DNA of 64,000 bases from NCBI GenBank assembly GCA_019635695.1, contig JAHBYZ010000004.1, positions 111,717-175,716 of the forward strand. Direction: 5' to 3'. The position numbers and the translations under genes were made by a program. Under the pieces are notes generated by a model, which did no database searches, was not told the origin of the DNA, and saw only the letters and a list, made by a program, of their open reading frames with translations. Below, in pieces: positions 9,442 through 17,147 of the stretch (position 1 is the first letter of the stretch; every line of letters starts with the position of its first letter). Origin of the DNA: Rhizobiaceae bacterium. GTDB lineage: Bacteria; Pseudomonadota; Alphaproteobacteria; Rhizobiales; Rhizobiaceae.

Positions 9442-10217
9442 GCGGCCCGGTCCTCGTCTTCGATTCCGGCATTGGCGGCCTGACCGTCCTGCGCGAGGCG
9501 CGGGTGCTGATGCCGGGCCGGCGCTTCGTCTACGTGGCCGACGACGCGGCATTTCCCTACGGCGACTGGGAAGAGAAGGCGCTCGCGGCGCGCATCGTCG
9601 CGCTGTTTGGCGATCTGTTGACAAGACACCGGCCGTCGATCGTGGTCGTAGCCTGCAACACGGCATCGACCATCGTGCTTGCCGACCTGCGCGCCGCCTA
9701 TCCGGACACGCAGTTCGTCGGCACGGTGCCGGCGATCAAGCCGGCGGCGGAGCGCACGCGCTCCGGGCTGGTGTCGGTGCTTGGCACGCCGGGCACGGTG
9801 GCGCGGCAATACACGCGCGACCTCATCGCGAGCTGGGCGCAAAAATGCCATGTGCGGCTGGTCGGCAGCCCGCGGCTCGCCGCGCTCGCCGAAACATATA
9901 TGCGCGACGGCTTCGTCGATGAGGAGGAGGTGCGGACCGAGATCGCGCCCTGTTTCGTGGAAAAGGACGGCCGGCGCACCGACATCGTCGTGATGGCCTG
10001 CACGCATTATCCCTTTCTGGTGAACCGCATGCGCAAGACGGCCCCGTGGCCGGTCGACTGGATCGACCCGGCCGAGGCGATCGCGCGGCGCGCGCTGTCG
10101 CTGCTGCCTTCCGCGCACGGCCGGGAAGACGGGCCGGACCTCGCGATCTTCACCTCGGGACGGACCGATGAGGCATCGCGCCGGCTGGTGCGCGGTTTCG
10201 GGCTGACCGCAGCCTGA
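9438..10217 (+). CDS. murI: Glutamate racemase
   Basis: Interconverts L- and D-glutamate, supplying D-glutamate for peptidoglycan. 259 residues. [13 protein letters not shown] lies at the N-terminus, followed by the two catalytic cysteines in VACNTAST (C73) and MACTHYPF (C188). It begins with TTG, placed by GGGGAGGG 4 bp upstream, and TTGA overlaps the stop of the methyltransferase gene. The TTG start and translational coupling suggest low, controlled expression (inference). Confidence 0.95.
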   Translation: MSGPVLVFDSGIGGLTVLREARVLMPGRRFVYVADDAAFPYGDWEEKALAARIVALFGDLLTRHRPSIVVVACNTASTIVLADLRAAYPDTQFVGTVPAIKPAAERTRSGLVSVLGTPGTVARQYTRDLIASWAQKCHVRLVGSPRLAALAETYMRDGFVDEEEVRTEIAPCFVEKDGRRTDIVVMACTHYPFLVNRMRKTAPWPVDWIDPAEAIARRALSLLPSAHGREDGPDLAIFTSGRTDEASRRLVRGFGLTAA

Positions 10218-10280
10218 CGGAACGACGACCTCGCTGGCGTGTTGTCTTCCGGCGGAACAGTGCCCGCAGGAGAAAAGACC

Positions 10281-10475
10281 ATGCCAGCCAAGTCAGCAGC
10301 CCAGCAGAAGGCAGCCGGCGCCGCCCTGTCGGCCAAGCGCGGCGACACGAAGAAGTCCGCGCTCAAAGGCGCCTCGCGCGAGATGTACGACTCCATGAGC
10401 GAGAGCCAGCTCGAGGACTTTGCCGAGACGAAGCGCAAGGGCCTGCCCGAGCACAAGTCGAAGACGAAGCACTAA
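10281..10475 (+). CDS. DUF3008 small basic protein
   Basis: A 64-residue, Lys/Ala-rich protein (MPAKSAAQQKAAGAALSAKR, then LKGASREMYDSMSESQLEDF and KHKSKTKH-like basic end) matching the DUF3008 family of small alphaproteobacterial proteins. No function is established. ATG follows AGGAG by 7-8 bp. Its TAA overlaps the stop of the convergent 79-residue gene by four bases. Composition suggests nucleic-acid binding or disorder (inference). Confidence 0.8.
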   Translation: MPAKSAAQQKAAGAALSAKRGDTKKSALKGASREMYDSMSESQLEDFAETKRKGLPEHKSKTKH

Positions 10476-10711
10476 GGCTGCAACGCCGCGTTGGCGCCCA
10501 TTCGGCAGCGCTCGACGAAATCGCGCGCTGCCTTGGGGTTGTCGATGAAACGCCGATAGTCGTCGTCCGAGATCGCGAAATACGCCTCGTATTCGGCGGC
10601 TGCCATGCGCCCGCTGACGAGCGTCGACAGGTAGTGGCCGCCGGTCCGCGAATCTGTTCCGAGCGCAAAGATCTCGGCGCTGAAGAGATGCGTCTCGACG
10701 AATCGCGTCAC
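10472..10711 (-). CDS. Small hypothetical protein following nhaA
   Basis: 79 residues from a GTG at 10711 that has GGAGG about 9 bp upstream; the longer frame above it runs through nhaA and is rejected. The protein is soluble, with a Tyr- and Asp-rich middle (AAEYEAYFAISDDDYRRFID) and ends RCRMGANAALQP. No family is recognised. It lies 17 bp after nhaA and is probably co-transcribed. Confidence 0.6.
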   Translation of the reverse strand: MTRFVETHLFSAEIFALGTDSRTGGHYLSTLVSGRMAAAEYEAYFAISDDDYRRFIDNPKAARDFVERCRMGANAALQP

Positions 10712-10728
10712 GGCAGCCTGCCTCCGCG

Positions 10729-11931
10729 TCAGAACCCTCGCGCCGCCTCGCCACCAGGCCTCGGGCTGAGCACGAGCACGATCGAGCCGAGGATCGCGGC
10801 AATCAGCGAGCCCAGCAGGATGCCGATCTTGACGCCATCCTGAAGCGCGGGATCGGTCGGGAATGCCAGCAGCCCGATGAACAAGCTCATGGTGAAGCCG
10901 ATGCCGCACAAGAGCGCCACGCCGAGGATGTGCGACGGGGCGGCGGCGAACGGCGCCGGCGCCCAGCCCATGCCGATGGCGAGCCGAACGGTGCCGTAGA
11001 CGCCGACGAGCTTGCCGACGACGAGGCCGCCGGCGACGCCGAGCGTCAGCGGGCTGGTCAGCGCTTCGAGGCCGACGCCTTCAAGGGAGACGCCGGCATT
11101 GGCGAAGCCGAAGATCGGCACGATGATGAAGGGAACCACCCGGGCCAGAGCATGCTCCAGCCGATGCAGCGGCGAGGCATCGTGATCGTCGACGTCGCCG
11201 CCCCGTGCGCGCACGATCGGAATGGTCATCGCCAGCGCTACGCCGGCAATGGTCGCGTGCACGCCAGACATCAGCACAAGCACCCACAGCACCGCGCCAA
11301 GGATCAGATAGGGCAGCAGGTATTTCACGCCCGAACGGTTGAGCCCGAACAGCGCAAACATCGTGACCGCGGCGCCGCCGAGCGCCCAAAGTTGCAGGTC
11401 GGCGGTGTAGAAGATGGCGATGATGATGACCGCGCCGAGATCGTCGATGATGGCGAGCGCGGCGAGGAAAACCTTGAGGGATGCCGGCACGCGGCTGCCG
11501 AACAGCGACAGCACGCCGAGCGCGAACGCGATATCGGTGGCCGTCGGGATGGCCCAGCCGCGGATCACCTGCGGGTCGGTCCAGTTGAACGCCGCGAAGA
11601 TCAGCGCCGGCACCGCCATGCCGCCGGCCGCACCCAGGCCCGGAAGGATGCGCCGCGGCCAGGTGGAGAGCTGGCCGTCGACGAACTCGCGCTTGATCTC
11701 CAGTCCGACCAGCAGGAAGAACACCGCCATCAGCGCGTCGTTGATCCAGTGCGACACGCTGAGCGGCCCGAGATAGGCCTTGAGTACCGCGAAGTAGGTT
11801 TCGGCGAGATCGGAATTGGCGACGATGAGCGCGAGCGCGGCCGCTGCCATCAGCATGATGCCGCCCGAGGCCTCGCTGTCGATGAAGGTGCGGAACAGCG
11901 ACTTGCGGGCGGGGGATGCGGAAGGCGTCAT
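10729..11931 (-). CDS. nhaA: Na+/H+ antiporter NhaA
   Basis: Electrogenic exchange of two protons for one sodium (or lithium) ion across the inner membrane for pH and salt homeostasis. 400 residues, about 12 hydrophobic segments. The ion-binding aspartate pair lies in LAIIDDLGAVII near residue 163, and GWAIPTATDIAFALG (helix IV region) is typical. ATG at 11931 has GAGG 5 bp upstream. The upstream region on this strand is unusually structured (separate entry) and is likely to control translation. A small unknown gene follows 17 bp downstream. Confidence 0.96.
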   Translation of the reverse strand: MTPSASPARKSLFRTFIDSEASGGIMLMAAAALALIVANSDLAETYFAVLKAYLGPLSVSHWINDALMAVFFLLVGLEIKREFVDGQLSTWPRRILPGLGAAGGMAVPALIFAAFNWTDPQVIRGWAIPTATDIAFALGVLSLFGSRVPASLKVFLAALAIIDDLGAVIIIAIFYTADLQLWALGGAAVTMFALFGLNRSGVKYLLPYLILGAVLWVLVLMSGVHATIAGVALAMTIPIVRARGGDVDDHDASPLHRLEHALARVVPFIIVPIFGFANAGVSLEGVGLEALTSPLTLGVAGGLVVGKLVGVYGTVRLAIGMGWAPAPFAAAPSHILGVALLCGIGFTMSLFIGLLAFPTDPALQDGVKIGILLGSLIAAILGSIVLVLSPRPGGEAARGF

Positions 11932-12060
11932 GGGTACCTCAAAGGTTTGAGGCGCTGGCGGCCCGACCAGCGCTTCAAACCTGCCTGTCCGCGTTGGAAA
12001 GACACCCGTAAGCGTCTATGGCATCGAACCGTCGACCGGCGCAACCCATGGAGCGTGACC
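11932..12060 (-). promoter_or_regulatory. Structured nhaA 5' leader, candidate cation riboswitch
   Basis: On the minus strand, directly before nhaA, a long hairpin (11944-11958 pairing with 11967-11981, one mismatch) overlaps a second hairpin in which 11946-11952 pairs with 11937-11943. The second one buries the nhaA Shine-Dalgarno GAGG (11937-11940); the first one would free it. Upstream (about 11982-12060) is a further structured stretch with a GACGC/GTGTC stem at 12001-12016. This is the layout of a translational riboswitch. nhaA-associated RNA motifs (nhaA-I, nhaA-II) are known and reported to sense lithium; membership here is inferred, not shown. Confidence 0.6.
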
Positions 12061-12102
12061 GGCGAGGAAGTCCTCCCGCGCCTGGCGAGCCGGGCCTGCC
12101 GA

Positions 12103-12131
12103 TTGACAGCAACCCGCTTATCGCCTATCTG
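12103..12131 (+). promoter_or_regulatory. Predicted housekeeping promoter for rpsD
   Basis: TTGACA at 12103-12108 and TATCTG at 12126-12131, separated by 17 bp, on the strand of rpsD. This would give a leader of about 170 nt. The gap 11932-12306 otherwise holds only the nhaA leader and the rpsD leader hairpin. Confidence 0.55.
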
Positions 12132-12261
12132 GCCGCCATCGCCGGGGTCACTCCCGGCGGTATTTGTTTTGACGTGTCCCGTGGATCGACTCCGCAAAGC
12201 GTGCGTGGACGATCCTGTCAGGCTCCCGAAAATGGAGCCAGAGGAGGGCGCGTTTCCTTCG

Positions 12262-12282
12262 CCCGGAACGTGAGGTTCCGGG
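12262..12282 (+). promoter_or_regulatory. Perfect hairpin in the rpsD leader
   Basis: CCCGGAAC (12262-12269), loop GTGAG, GTTCCGGG (12275-12282): an uninterrupted 8-bp stem about 25 nt before the rpsD ATG and next to the ribosome-binding region AAGGGA. S4 represses its own operon through leader RNA in other bacteria, so an autoregulatory site is possible, but no match to a known S4 target was established. Confidence 0.45.
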
Positions 12283-12306
12283 TGTAACCGTTTGAAGGGA
12301 AATGCG

Positions 12307-12924
12307 ATGAGCAAGCGCGAATCCGCGAAGTACAAGATCGATCGCCGCATGGGCGAGAACATCTGGGGCCGCCCGAAGTCCCCGGTGAACAAGCGCGAAT
12401 ACGGCCCCGGCCAGCACGGCCAGCGCCGGAAGGGCAAGATGTCGGACTTCGGCCTGCAGCTGCGCGCCAAGCAGAAGCTGAAGGGCTATTACGGCGACAT
12501 CTCGGAGAAGCAGTTCCGCGCCACCTATGAGGAAGCCAGCCGCCGCAAGGGCGACACGCCGGACACGCTGATCGGCCTGCTGGAGTCGCGCCTCGACGCG
12601 GTCGTCTATCGCGCCAAGTTCGTGCCGACGATCTTCGCCGCCCGCCAGTTCGTCAACCACGGCCACGTCAACGTCAACGGCAAGCGCACGAACATCGGTT
12701 CGTTCCGCTGCAAGCCGGGCGACGTGATCGAGGTGCGCGAGAAGTCGAAGCAGCTGGTGATCGTGCTCGAGTCGGTCGGCCTGCCCGAGCGCGACGTGCC
12801 GGACTACATCGAAGCCGACCACAACAAGATGAAGGCGACCTTCGTTCGCGCGCCCGGCCTGGCCGACGTGCCGTACGCGGTGCAGATGGAACCGAACCTC
12901 GTGGTCGAGTTCTACTCGCGCTAA
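12307..12924 (+). CDS. rpsD: 30S ribosomal protein S4
   Basis: Primary 16S rRNA-binding protein that nucleates the 30S body and helps decoding fidelity. 205 residues of the zinc-free type. It contains the N-terminal basic region ([16 protein letters not shown]) and an S4 RNA-binding domain at about residues 92-155 ([34 protein letters not shown]). The ATG at 12307 follows AAGGGA; an in-frame codon at 12292 is too far from a ribosome-binding site. It is monocistronic as usual in Rhizobiales, with its own promoter and a strong terminator. Confidence 0.98.
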   Translation: MSKRESAKYKIDRRMGENIWGRPKSPVNKREYGPGQHGQRRKGKMSDFGLQLRAKQKLKGYYGDISEKQFRATYEEASRRKGDTPDTLIGLLESRLDAVVYRAKFVPTIFAARQFVNHGHVNVNGKRTNIGSFRCKPGDVIEVREKSKQLVIVLESVGLPERDVPDYIEADHNKMKATFVRAPGLADVPYAVQMEPNLVVEFYSR

Positions 12925-12965
12925 GGGTCGCTCCAAAATCGTCCAAGGGGCGATTTCGCAGTTGC

Positions 12966-12990
12966 AAAAGCCGCCTCCGGGCGGCTTTTT
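12966..12990 (+). terminator. Rho-independent terminator of rpsD
   Basis: Stem AAAAGCCGCC (12966-12975), loop TCCG, GGCGGCTTTT (12980-12989) followed by a further T. It lies 41 bp after the rpsD stop. Confidence 0.9.
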
Positions 12991-13011
12991 CGTCTCCAGG
13001 AGAGACTGGCC

Positions 13012-13941
13012 ATGAACGAGCTGCGCGCCATCGTCGACGACATCCAGCGCCTCATTGCCGGACGCGAGGAGCGCGGCAAGGTCGCGACCTATATTCCGGA
13101 ACTCGCGGCGGTCGATCCCGCCCAGTTCGGCATCGCTGTCACCACCGTCGACGGCAGGCAGTATGCGGCCGGCGAGGCCGACGTGCCGTTTTCGATCCAG
13201 AGCGTGTCGAAGGTGTTCACACTGACGCTGGCGCTGGGCATGGCCGGCGACCGGCTGTGGAACCGCGTCGGCAAGGAGCCGTCCGGCACGCCGTTCAATT
13301 CCATCGTCCAGCTCGAGCGCGAGCAGGGCAAACCCCGAAATCCCTTCATCAACGCCGGCGCCATCGTGGTCGCCGACACGCTGCTGGCCAACCACCAGCC
13401 CAAGGAGACGATCGGCGAGATCGTGCAGTTCGCGCGCTTCCTCGCCACCGACGAGTCCATCGTCATCGACCAGAAGGTGGCGCGTTCGGAGCAGGAGACC
13501 GGCTTCCGCAACTTCGCGCTCGCGCAATTCATGCGCGGCTTCGGCAAGCTCGACCACCCCGCCGAGCAGGTGCTCGGCGTCTATTTCCATCATTGCGCGC
13601 TGGCCATGTCGTGCCGCCAGCTCTCGCGCGCCGGACTGTTCCTCGCCGCCGGCGGACGCAACCCGATGACCGGGCGCACCGTGGTGTCGGGCGACCGCGC
13701 GCGCCGCATCAACGCGCTGATGCTGATGTGCGGCCACTACGACGGCTCGGGCGACTTCGCCTACCGCGTCGGCCTGCCGGGCAAGAGCGGCGTCGGCGGG
13801 GGCATCCTCGTGGTGGCGCCGGGTAGGGCGTCCATCGCGGTCTGGTCTCCCGGGTTGAACGAGAACGGCAACTCGCTGCTCGGCTCTCAGGCGCTGGAGA
13901 TGCTGGCGCAGCGGACCGGATGGTCTATCTTCGGGCCGTGA
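13012..13941 (+). CDS. glsA: Glutaminase A
   Basis: Hydrolyses glutamine to glutamate and ammonia. 309 residues with the serine-beta-lactamase-like fold. The catalytic SxxK is S64-V-S-K67 in QSVSKVF, and NPFINAGAI near residue 110 and [12 protein letters not shown] near residue 262 are family blocks. ATG is preceded by GGAGAG. It lies just after the rpsD terminator, so it needs its own promoter or read-through; ttcA follows 13 bp downstream and is likely co-transcribed. Confidence 0.95.
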   Translation: MNELRAIVDDIQRLIAGREERGKVATYIPELAAVDPAQFGIAVTTVDGRQYAAGEADVPFSIQSVSKVFTLTLALGMAGDRLWNRVGKEPSGTPFNSIVQLEREQGKPRNPFINAGAIVVADTLLANHQPKETIGEIVQFARFLATDESIVIDQKVARSEQETGFRNFALAQFMRGFGKLDHPAEQVLGVYFHHCALAMSCRQLSRAGLFLAAGGRNPMTGRTVVSGDRARRINALMLMCGHYDGSGDFAYRVGLPGKSGVGGGILVVAPGRASIAVWSPGLNENGNSLLGSQALEMLAQRTGWSIFGP

Positions 13942-13954
13942 ACGAGGTTTTGGC

Positions 13955-14809
13955 ATGAACATCGCCGTCACTGAGCCCGAGACCGAGGCCGGAACGCATC
14001 CGATGTTCCGCGCGGTGCCGTCCTCCGTCGAGTTCAACAAGCTGCGCAAGCGGCTGCTGCGCCAGACTCGCGAGGCGATCGAGGGCTTTGGCATGGCGCG
14101 GCCCGGCGACCGGTGGCTGGTGGCGCTGTCTGGCGGCAAGGACAGTTACGGCCTGCTGGCGCTGCTGCTCGACCTGAAATGGCGCGGCCTGCTGCCGGTG
14201 GAACTGCTCGCCTGCAATCTCGACCAGGGGCAGCCGAACTTTCCCAAGCACATCCTGCCGGAATACCTTGCCGGGCTCGGCGTGCCGCACCGCATCGAAT
14301 ACCGGGACACCTATTCGATCGTCACCGAAAAGGTTCCCGAAGGAAACACATACTGCTCGCTGTGCTCGCGGCTGCGGCGGGGCCATCTATACCGCGTCGC
14401 GCGCGAGGAGGGCTGCGCGGCGCTGGTGCTCGGCCACCACCGCGAGGACATCCTCGAGACGTTTTTTATGAACCTCTTCCACGGCGGGCGGCTGGCGGCG
14501 ATGCCGCCGAAGCTGCTCAACGACGAGGGCGACCTGATGGTGTTTCGCCCGCTCGCCTACGCGGCCGAGGCGGATCTGCAGAAATTCGCCGACGCGATGG
14601 CGTTCCCGATCATCCCCTGCGACCTCTGCGGCTCGCAGGAGGGGCTGCAGCGCAACACGATGAAGGCGATGCTGGACGACATCGAGAAGAAGATGCCCGG
14701 CCGCAAGGACACGATGATCCGCGCGCTCGCCAATGTGCGGCCTTCGCACCTGCTCGACCCGAAGCTGTTCGACTTCGCCGGCCTCGCTGCCGCGGGGCCG
14801 GCCGAATAG
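13955..14809 (+). CDS. ttcA: tRNA 2-thiocytidine(32) synthetase TtcA
   Basis: ATP-dependent thiolation of cytidine 32 in certain tRNAs through a labile [4Fe-4S] cluster. 284 residues. The PP-loop SGGKDSYG starts at about residue 59. The cluster ligands are in [11 protein letters not shown] (C134, C137) and [13 protein letters not shown] (C222). It overlaps nothing upstream and abuts the stop of the convergent MFS gene (TAGCTA). Its neighbour glsA is metabolically unrelated. Confidence 0.95.
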   Translation: MNIAVTEPETEAGTHPMFRAVPSSVEFNKLRKRLLRQTREAIEGFGMARPGDRWLVALSGGKDSYGLLALLLDLKWRGLLPVELLACNLDQGQPNFPKHILPEYLAGLGVPHRIEYRDTYSIVTEKVPEGNTYCSLCSRLRRGHLYRVAREEGCAALVLGHHREDILETFFMNLFHGGRLAAMPPKLLNDEGDLMVFRPLAYAAEADLQKFADAMAFPIIPCDLCGSQEGLQRNTMKAMLDDIEKKMPGRKDTMIRALANVRPSHLLDPKLFDFAGLAAAGPAE

Positions 14810-16060
14810 CTACCTGGTTGGCGGGTTGGCGGGGCGGAACAGGACGCCCTTCTCCGCCACCAGCACGCAGACGAGACCGAGCACCGACGTGAAGAAGTAG
14901 CCGGCGGCAAGCGGCGTCGTCGTGCCGTCGAACGCCTGTCCGATCAGCGCGCCGACCAGGCCGGCGCCGATCGTCTGGATGAAACCCTGCACCGACGATG
15001 CGGAGCCGGCGACGTGGCCGACAGGCTCCATCGCCATCGAGTTGAAGTTGGACCCGATCCACGGCATCTGCACCATCGCCATCCCGAACAGCAAGGTGAA
15101 CAGCCACAGCGGCAGCGGCCCGGCGAACCACGACAGCGCCAGCGCCACGGCGTTGACCGTGATGAAGCTCAGCAGGGCCGTGTGCGACAGGCGCCGCATG
15201 CCGAAACGGCCGACCATGCGCGAGTTCAGGAAAGACGATATCGCCATGAAGCCGGCGACCACGGCGAAGAAGACCGGGAAGAGCGCGCCGACCTGATAGA
15301 TGCCCTGATAGATCTGCTGCGCCTGGTTGATGAAGCCGAACATGGCGCCGAACATGATGGTCTGGGCCAGCGTGTACCAGATCGACCGGCGAACCGTGAG
15401 CACGATGGCGAAGGCCGACGCGATCGAACCCGCGGTGAAGGGCCGCCGGTATTCCTCGTGCAGCGTCTCCGGCAGCCGCAGCCAGGTCCAGATCGTGATC
15501 AGCACGGTCAGCGTGCCCATCATGATGAAGATGTAGTGCCAGTCATAGGCGAGCATGATGAGCTGGCCGATGCTCGGCGCGATGATCGGGACGATCATGA
15601 AGACGACGAAGACCAGCGACATGACCTCCGCCATGGCGCGGCCGCCGAAAGCGTCGCGGATCGTGGAAACGGCGATGACGCGGGTCGACGCGGCCCCAAA
15701 TCCCTGCACGAAGCGCAGGATCAGCATGACCGTGAAACTCTCGGTTGCGGCCGCCGCGAACGATGCGACGACGTAGATCGCCAGTCCGACGAGCAGCGGC
15801 GGCTTGCGGCCGAAACGATCGGACAGCGGACCGAAGAAAAGCGTCGCGACGCCCATGCCGGCGATGTAGGCCGAGATGACGTACTGGCGCGTGTTCTCGT
15901 CCTCGACGCCGAGGCTGGCGCCGATCTGCTGGAGACCGGGCAGCATGACGTCGATGGCGAGCGCGTTCACCGCCATCAGGGCGGCGACGATGGCGATGAA
16001 TTCCCAGCGCGGGATAGGCAGCCGAAAGGCGGTTGCAGCCGGCGTGACCTGCTGGTCCAT
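14810..16060 (-). CDS. Bcr/CflA-family MFS multidrug efflux transporter
   Basis: A 416-residue proton-driven exporter of the major facilitator superfamily with about 12 hydrophobic segments. LPGLQQIGASLGV near residue 45 and the cytoplasmic loop GPLSDRFGRKPPLL near residue 78 are characteristic of the Bcr/CflA drug-resistance branch, as is RFVQGFGAASTRV near residue 115. The substrate cannot be predicted. It stands alone between convergent ttcA and the grxD terminator. Confidence 0.88.
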   Translation of the reverse strand: MDQQVTPAATAFRLPIPRWEFIAIVAALMAVNALAIDVMLPGLQQIGASLGVEDENTRQYVISAYIAGMGVATLFFGPLSDRFGRKPPLLVGLAIYVVASFAAAATESFTVMLILRFVQGFGAASTRVIAVSTIRDAFGGRAMAEVMSLVFVVFMIVPIIAPSIGQLIMLAYDWHYIFIMMGTLTVLITIWTWLRLPETLHEEYRRPFTAGSIASAFAIVLTVRRSIWYTLAQTIMFGAMFGFINQAQQIYQGIYQVGALFPVFFAVVAGFMAISSFLNSRMVGRFGMRRLSHTALLSFITVNAVALALSWFAGPLPLWLFTLLFGMAMVQMPWIGSNFNSMAMEPVGHVAGSASSVQGFIQTIGAGLVGALIGQAFDGTTTPLAAGYFFTSVLGLVCVLVAEKGVLFRPANPPTR

Positions 16061-16092
16061 GACGGGCCTCGATACTGATTTGCAAAGAAACG

Positions 16093-16116
16093 AAAAAGCG
16101 CCGGAGGCCGGCGCTT
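16093..16116 (-). terminator. Rho-independent terminator after grxD
   Basis: On the minus strand AAGCGCCGG, loop CCT, CCGGCGCTT followed by TTT (positions 16116-16093). It ends the purine-bolA-grxD gene string and separates it from the MFS gene. Confidence 0.8.
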
Positions 16117-16154
16117 CGGTCTCGTTCGTCAGGAACGCCCCGAAGGGCGAAAGG

Positions 16155-16487
16155 TTACGCGGCCTTGGCCGCGACGCCCTTTTCCGTGAAGAAGTCCTGA
16201 AGCTCGCCGGCCTGGAACATCTCGCGCACGATGTCGCAACCGCCGACGAACTCGCCCTTGACGTACAGCTGCGGAATGGTCGGCCAGCTCGAAAATTCCT
16301 TGATGCCCTGCCGCAGCTCGTCGGAGGTCAGCACGTTGACGCCCTTGTAGTCGACGCCGAGGTAATCGAGAATCTGGACGACCTGACCGGAGAAGCCGCA
16401 CTGCGGGAAGCCCGGCGTGCCCTTCATGAACAGCACCACGTCGTTGCTCTTCACTTCATTGCTGATGAAGTCGTTGATGGCGGTCAT
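16155..16487 (-). CDS. grxD: Monothiol glutaredoxin (Grx4 type)
   Basis: Binds and delivers [2Fe-2S] clusters with glutathione and BolA partners. 110 residues, with the active-site CGFS at C30 (FPQCGFSGQ), the [14 protein letters not shown] glutathione-binding block near residue 74 and GGCDIVREM near residue 86. It follows bolA with one small basic gene between, the common alphaproteobacterial arrangement that reflects the BolA-glutaredoxin complex. A terminator lies downstream. Confidence 0.96.
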   Translation of the reverse strand: MTAINDFISNEVKSNDVVLFMKGTPGFPQCGFSGQVVQILDYLGVDYKGVNVLTSDELRQGIKEFSSWPTIPQLYVKGEFVGGCDIVREMFQAGELQDFFTEKGVAAKAA

Positions 16488-16609
16488 GGCGGTCGTCCTC
16501 TCGGGACCGGGTTCAAGGCCCGGCGCAATGGATTGGCTGACGCCTATTTATGGCGTTCGCGGCCGGCGTGCAATGACGCCGGCGCATGGCTGGTCGTGCA
16601 GGCGTCGAC

Positions 16610-16885
16610 TTAGCGCCGCGCCTTGCCGGTGCGCAGCGACTTGCGGTGCTTCGCGGTCTTGGCCGCGACGCGGCGCCGCTGTGCCGTCGCGCGCGTGCGG
16701 GTCGTCTTGGCCCGGCTGGTCTGCTGGCGGGCAGGACGCAGCAGCTTCTCGATCTTCTGCAAGGTCGACTGCGCGGCGGTGGTGCGGCGCTTGCGGCGCA
16801 CCGCACGCTTCTTCGGCCCGATTGTCTTGCCGACTTCCTTCAGGATCTCGTTGAAAACGTTGGTCACGATGTCGGTGACGGCCAT
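16610..16885 (-). CDS. Highly basic small protein between bolA and grxD
   Basis: 91 residues, not recognised. The first 25 residues (MAVTDIVTNVFNEILKEVGK) could form an amphipathic helix. The remainder is dominated by Arg and Lys with Thr/Ala (RRKRRTT, TRTRATAQRRR, KHRKSLRTGKARR), with almost no acidic residues after position 18. This resembles histone-H1-like or nucleic-acid-binding tails. It starts 9 bp after bolA and ends 122 bp before grxD. The function is unknown; RNA or DNA binding is inferred from charge only. Confidence 0.65.
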   Translation of the reverse strand: MAVTDIVTNVFNEILKEVGKTIGPKKRAVRRKRRTTAAQSTLQKIEKLLRPARQQTSRAKTTRTRATAQRRRVAAKTAKHRKSLRTGKARR

Positions 16886-16894
16886 GTTATCCTC

Positions 16895-17128
16895 TCACTC
16901 CGGCGCGCTGGTCTGGAGCGCCAGCGCGTGCAGCGCGCCGCCCATGTTGCCCTTGAGCGCGTTGTAGACCATCTGGTGCTGCTGGACGCGGTTCTTGCCG
17001 CGAAAACTCTCCGACACGACCTCGGCCGCATAGTGGTCGCCGTCGCCGGCGAGGTCGCGGATGGTGACCTTCGCGTCGGGAAGGGCCTCGCGAATGAGGC
17101 GCTCGATGTCGCGCGCGTCCATAGCCAT
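16895..17128 (-). CDS. bolA: BolA-family protein
   Basis: 77 residues of the BolA/IbaG fold. It works with monothiol glutaredoxin in iron-sulfur cluster handling and stress regulation. AGDGDHYAAEVVSESFRGKN and RVQQHQMVYNAL are diagnostic and include the conserved histidine of the QQHQ helix. I start at ATG 17128 (another ATG at 17122); upstream codons overlap the end of purL and are not family sequence. It lies 19 bp after purL on the same strand. Confidence 0.94.
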   Translation of the reverse strand: MAMDARDIERLIREALPDAKVTIRDLAGDGDHYAAEVVSESFRGKNRVQQHQMVYNALKGNMGGALHALALQTSAPE

Positions 17129-17147
17129 GGTCGGTGCCCCGGTCTGC

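Noticed and set aside
12148..14139. 663-residue minus-strand frame over rpsD, glsA and ttcA
   Set aside because: Antisense to three confident genes and across a terminator.
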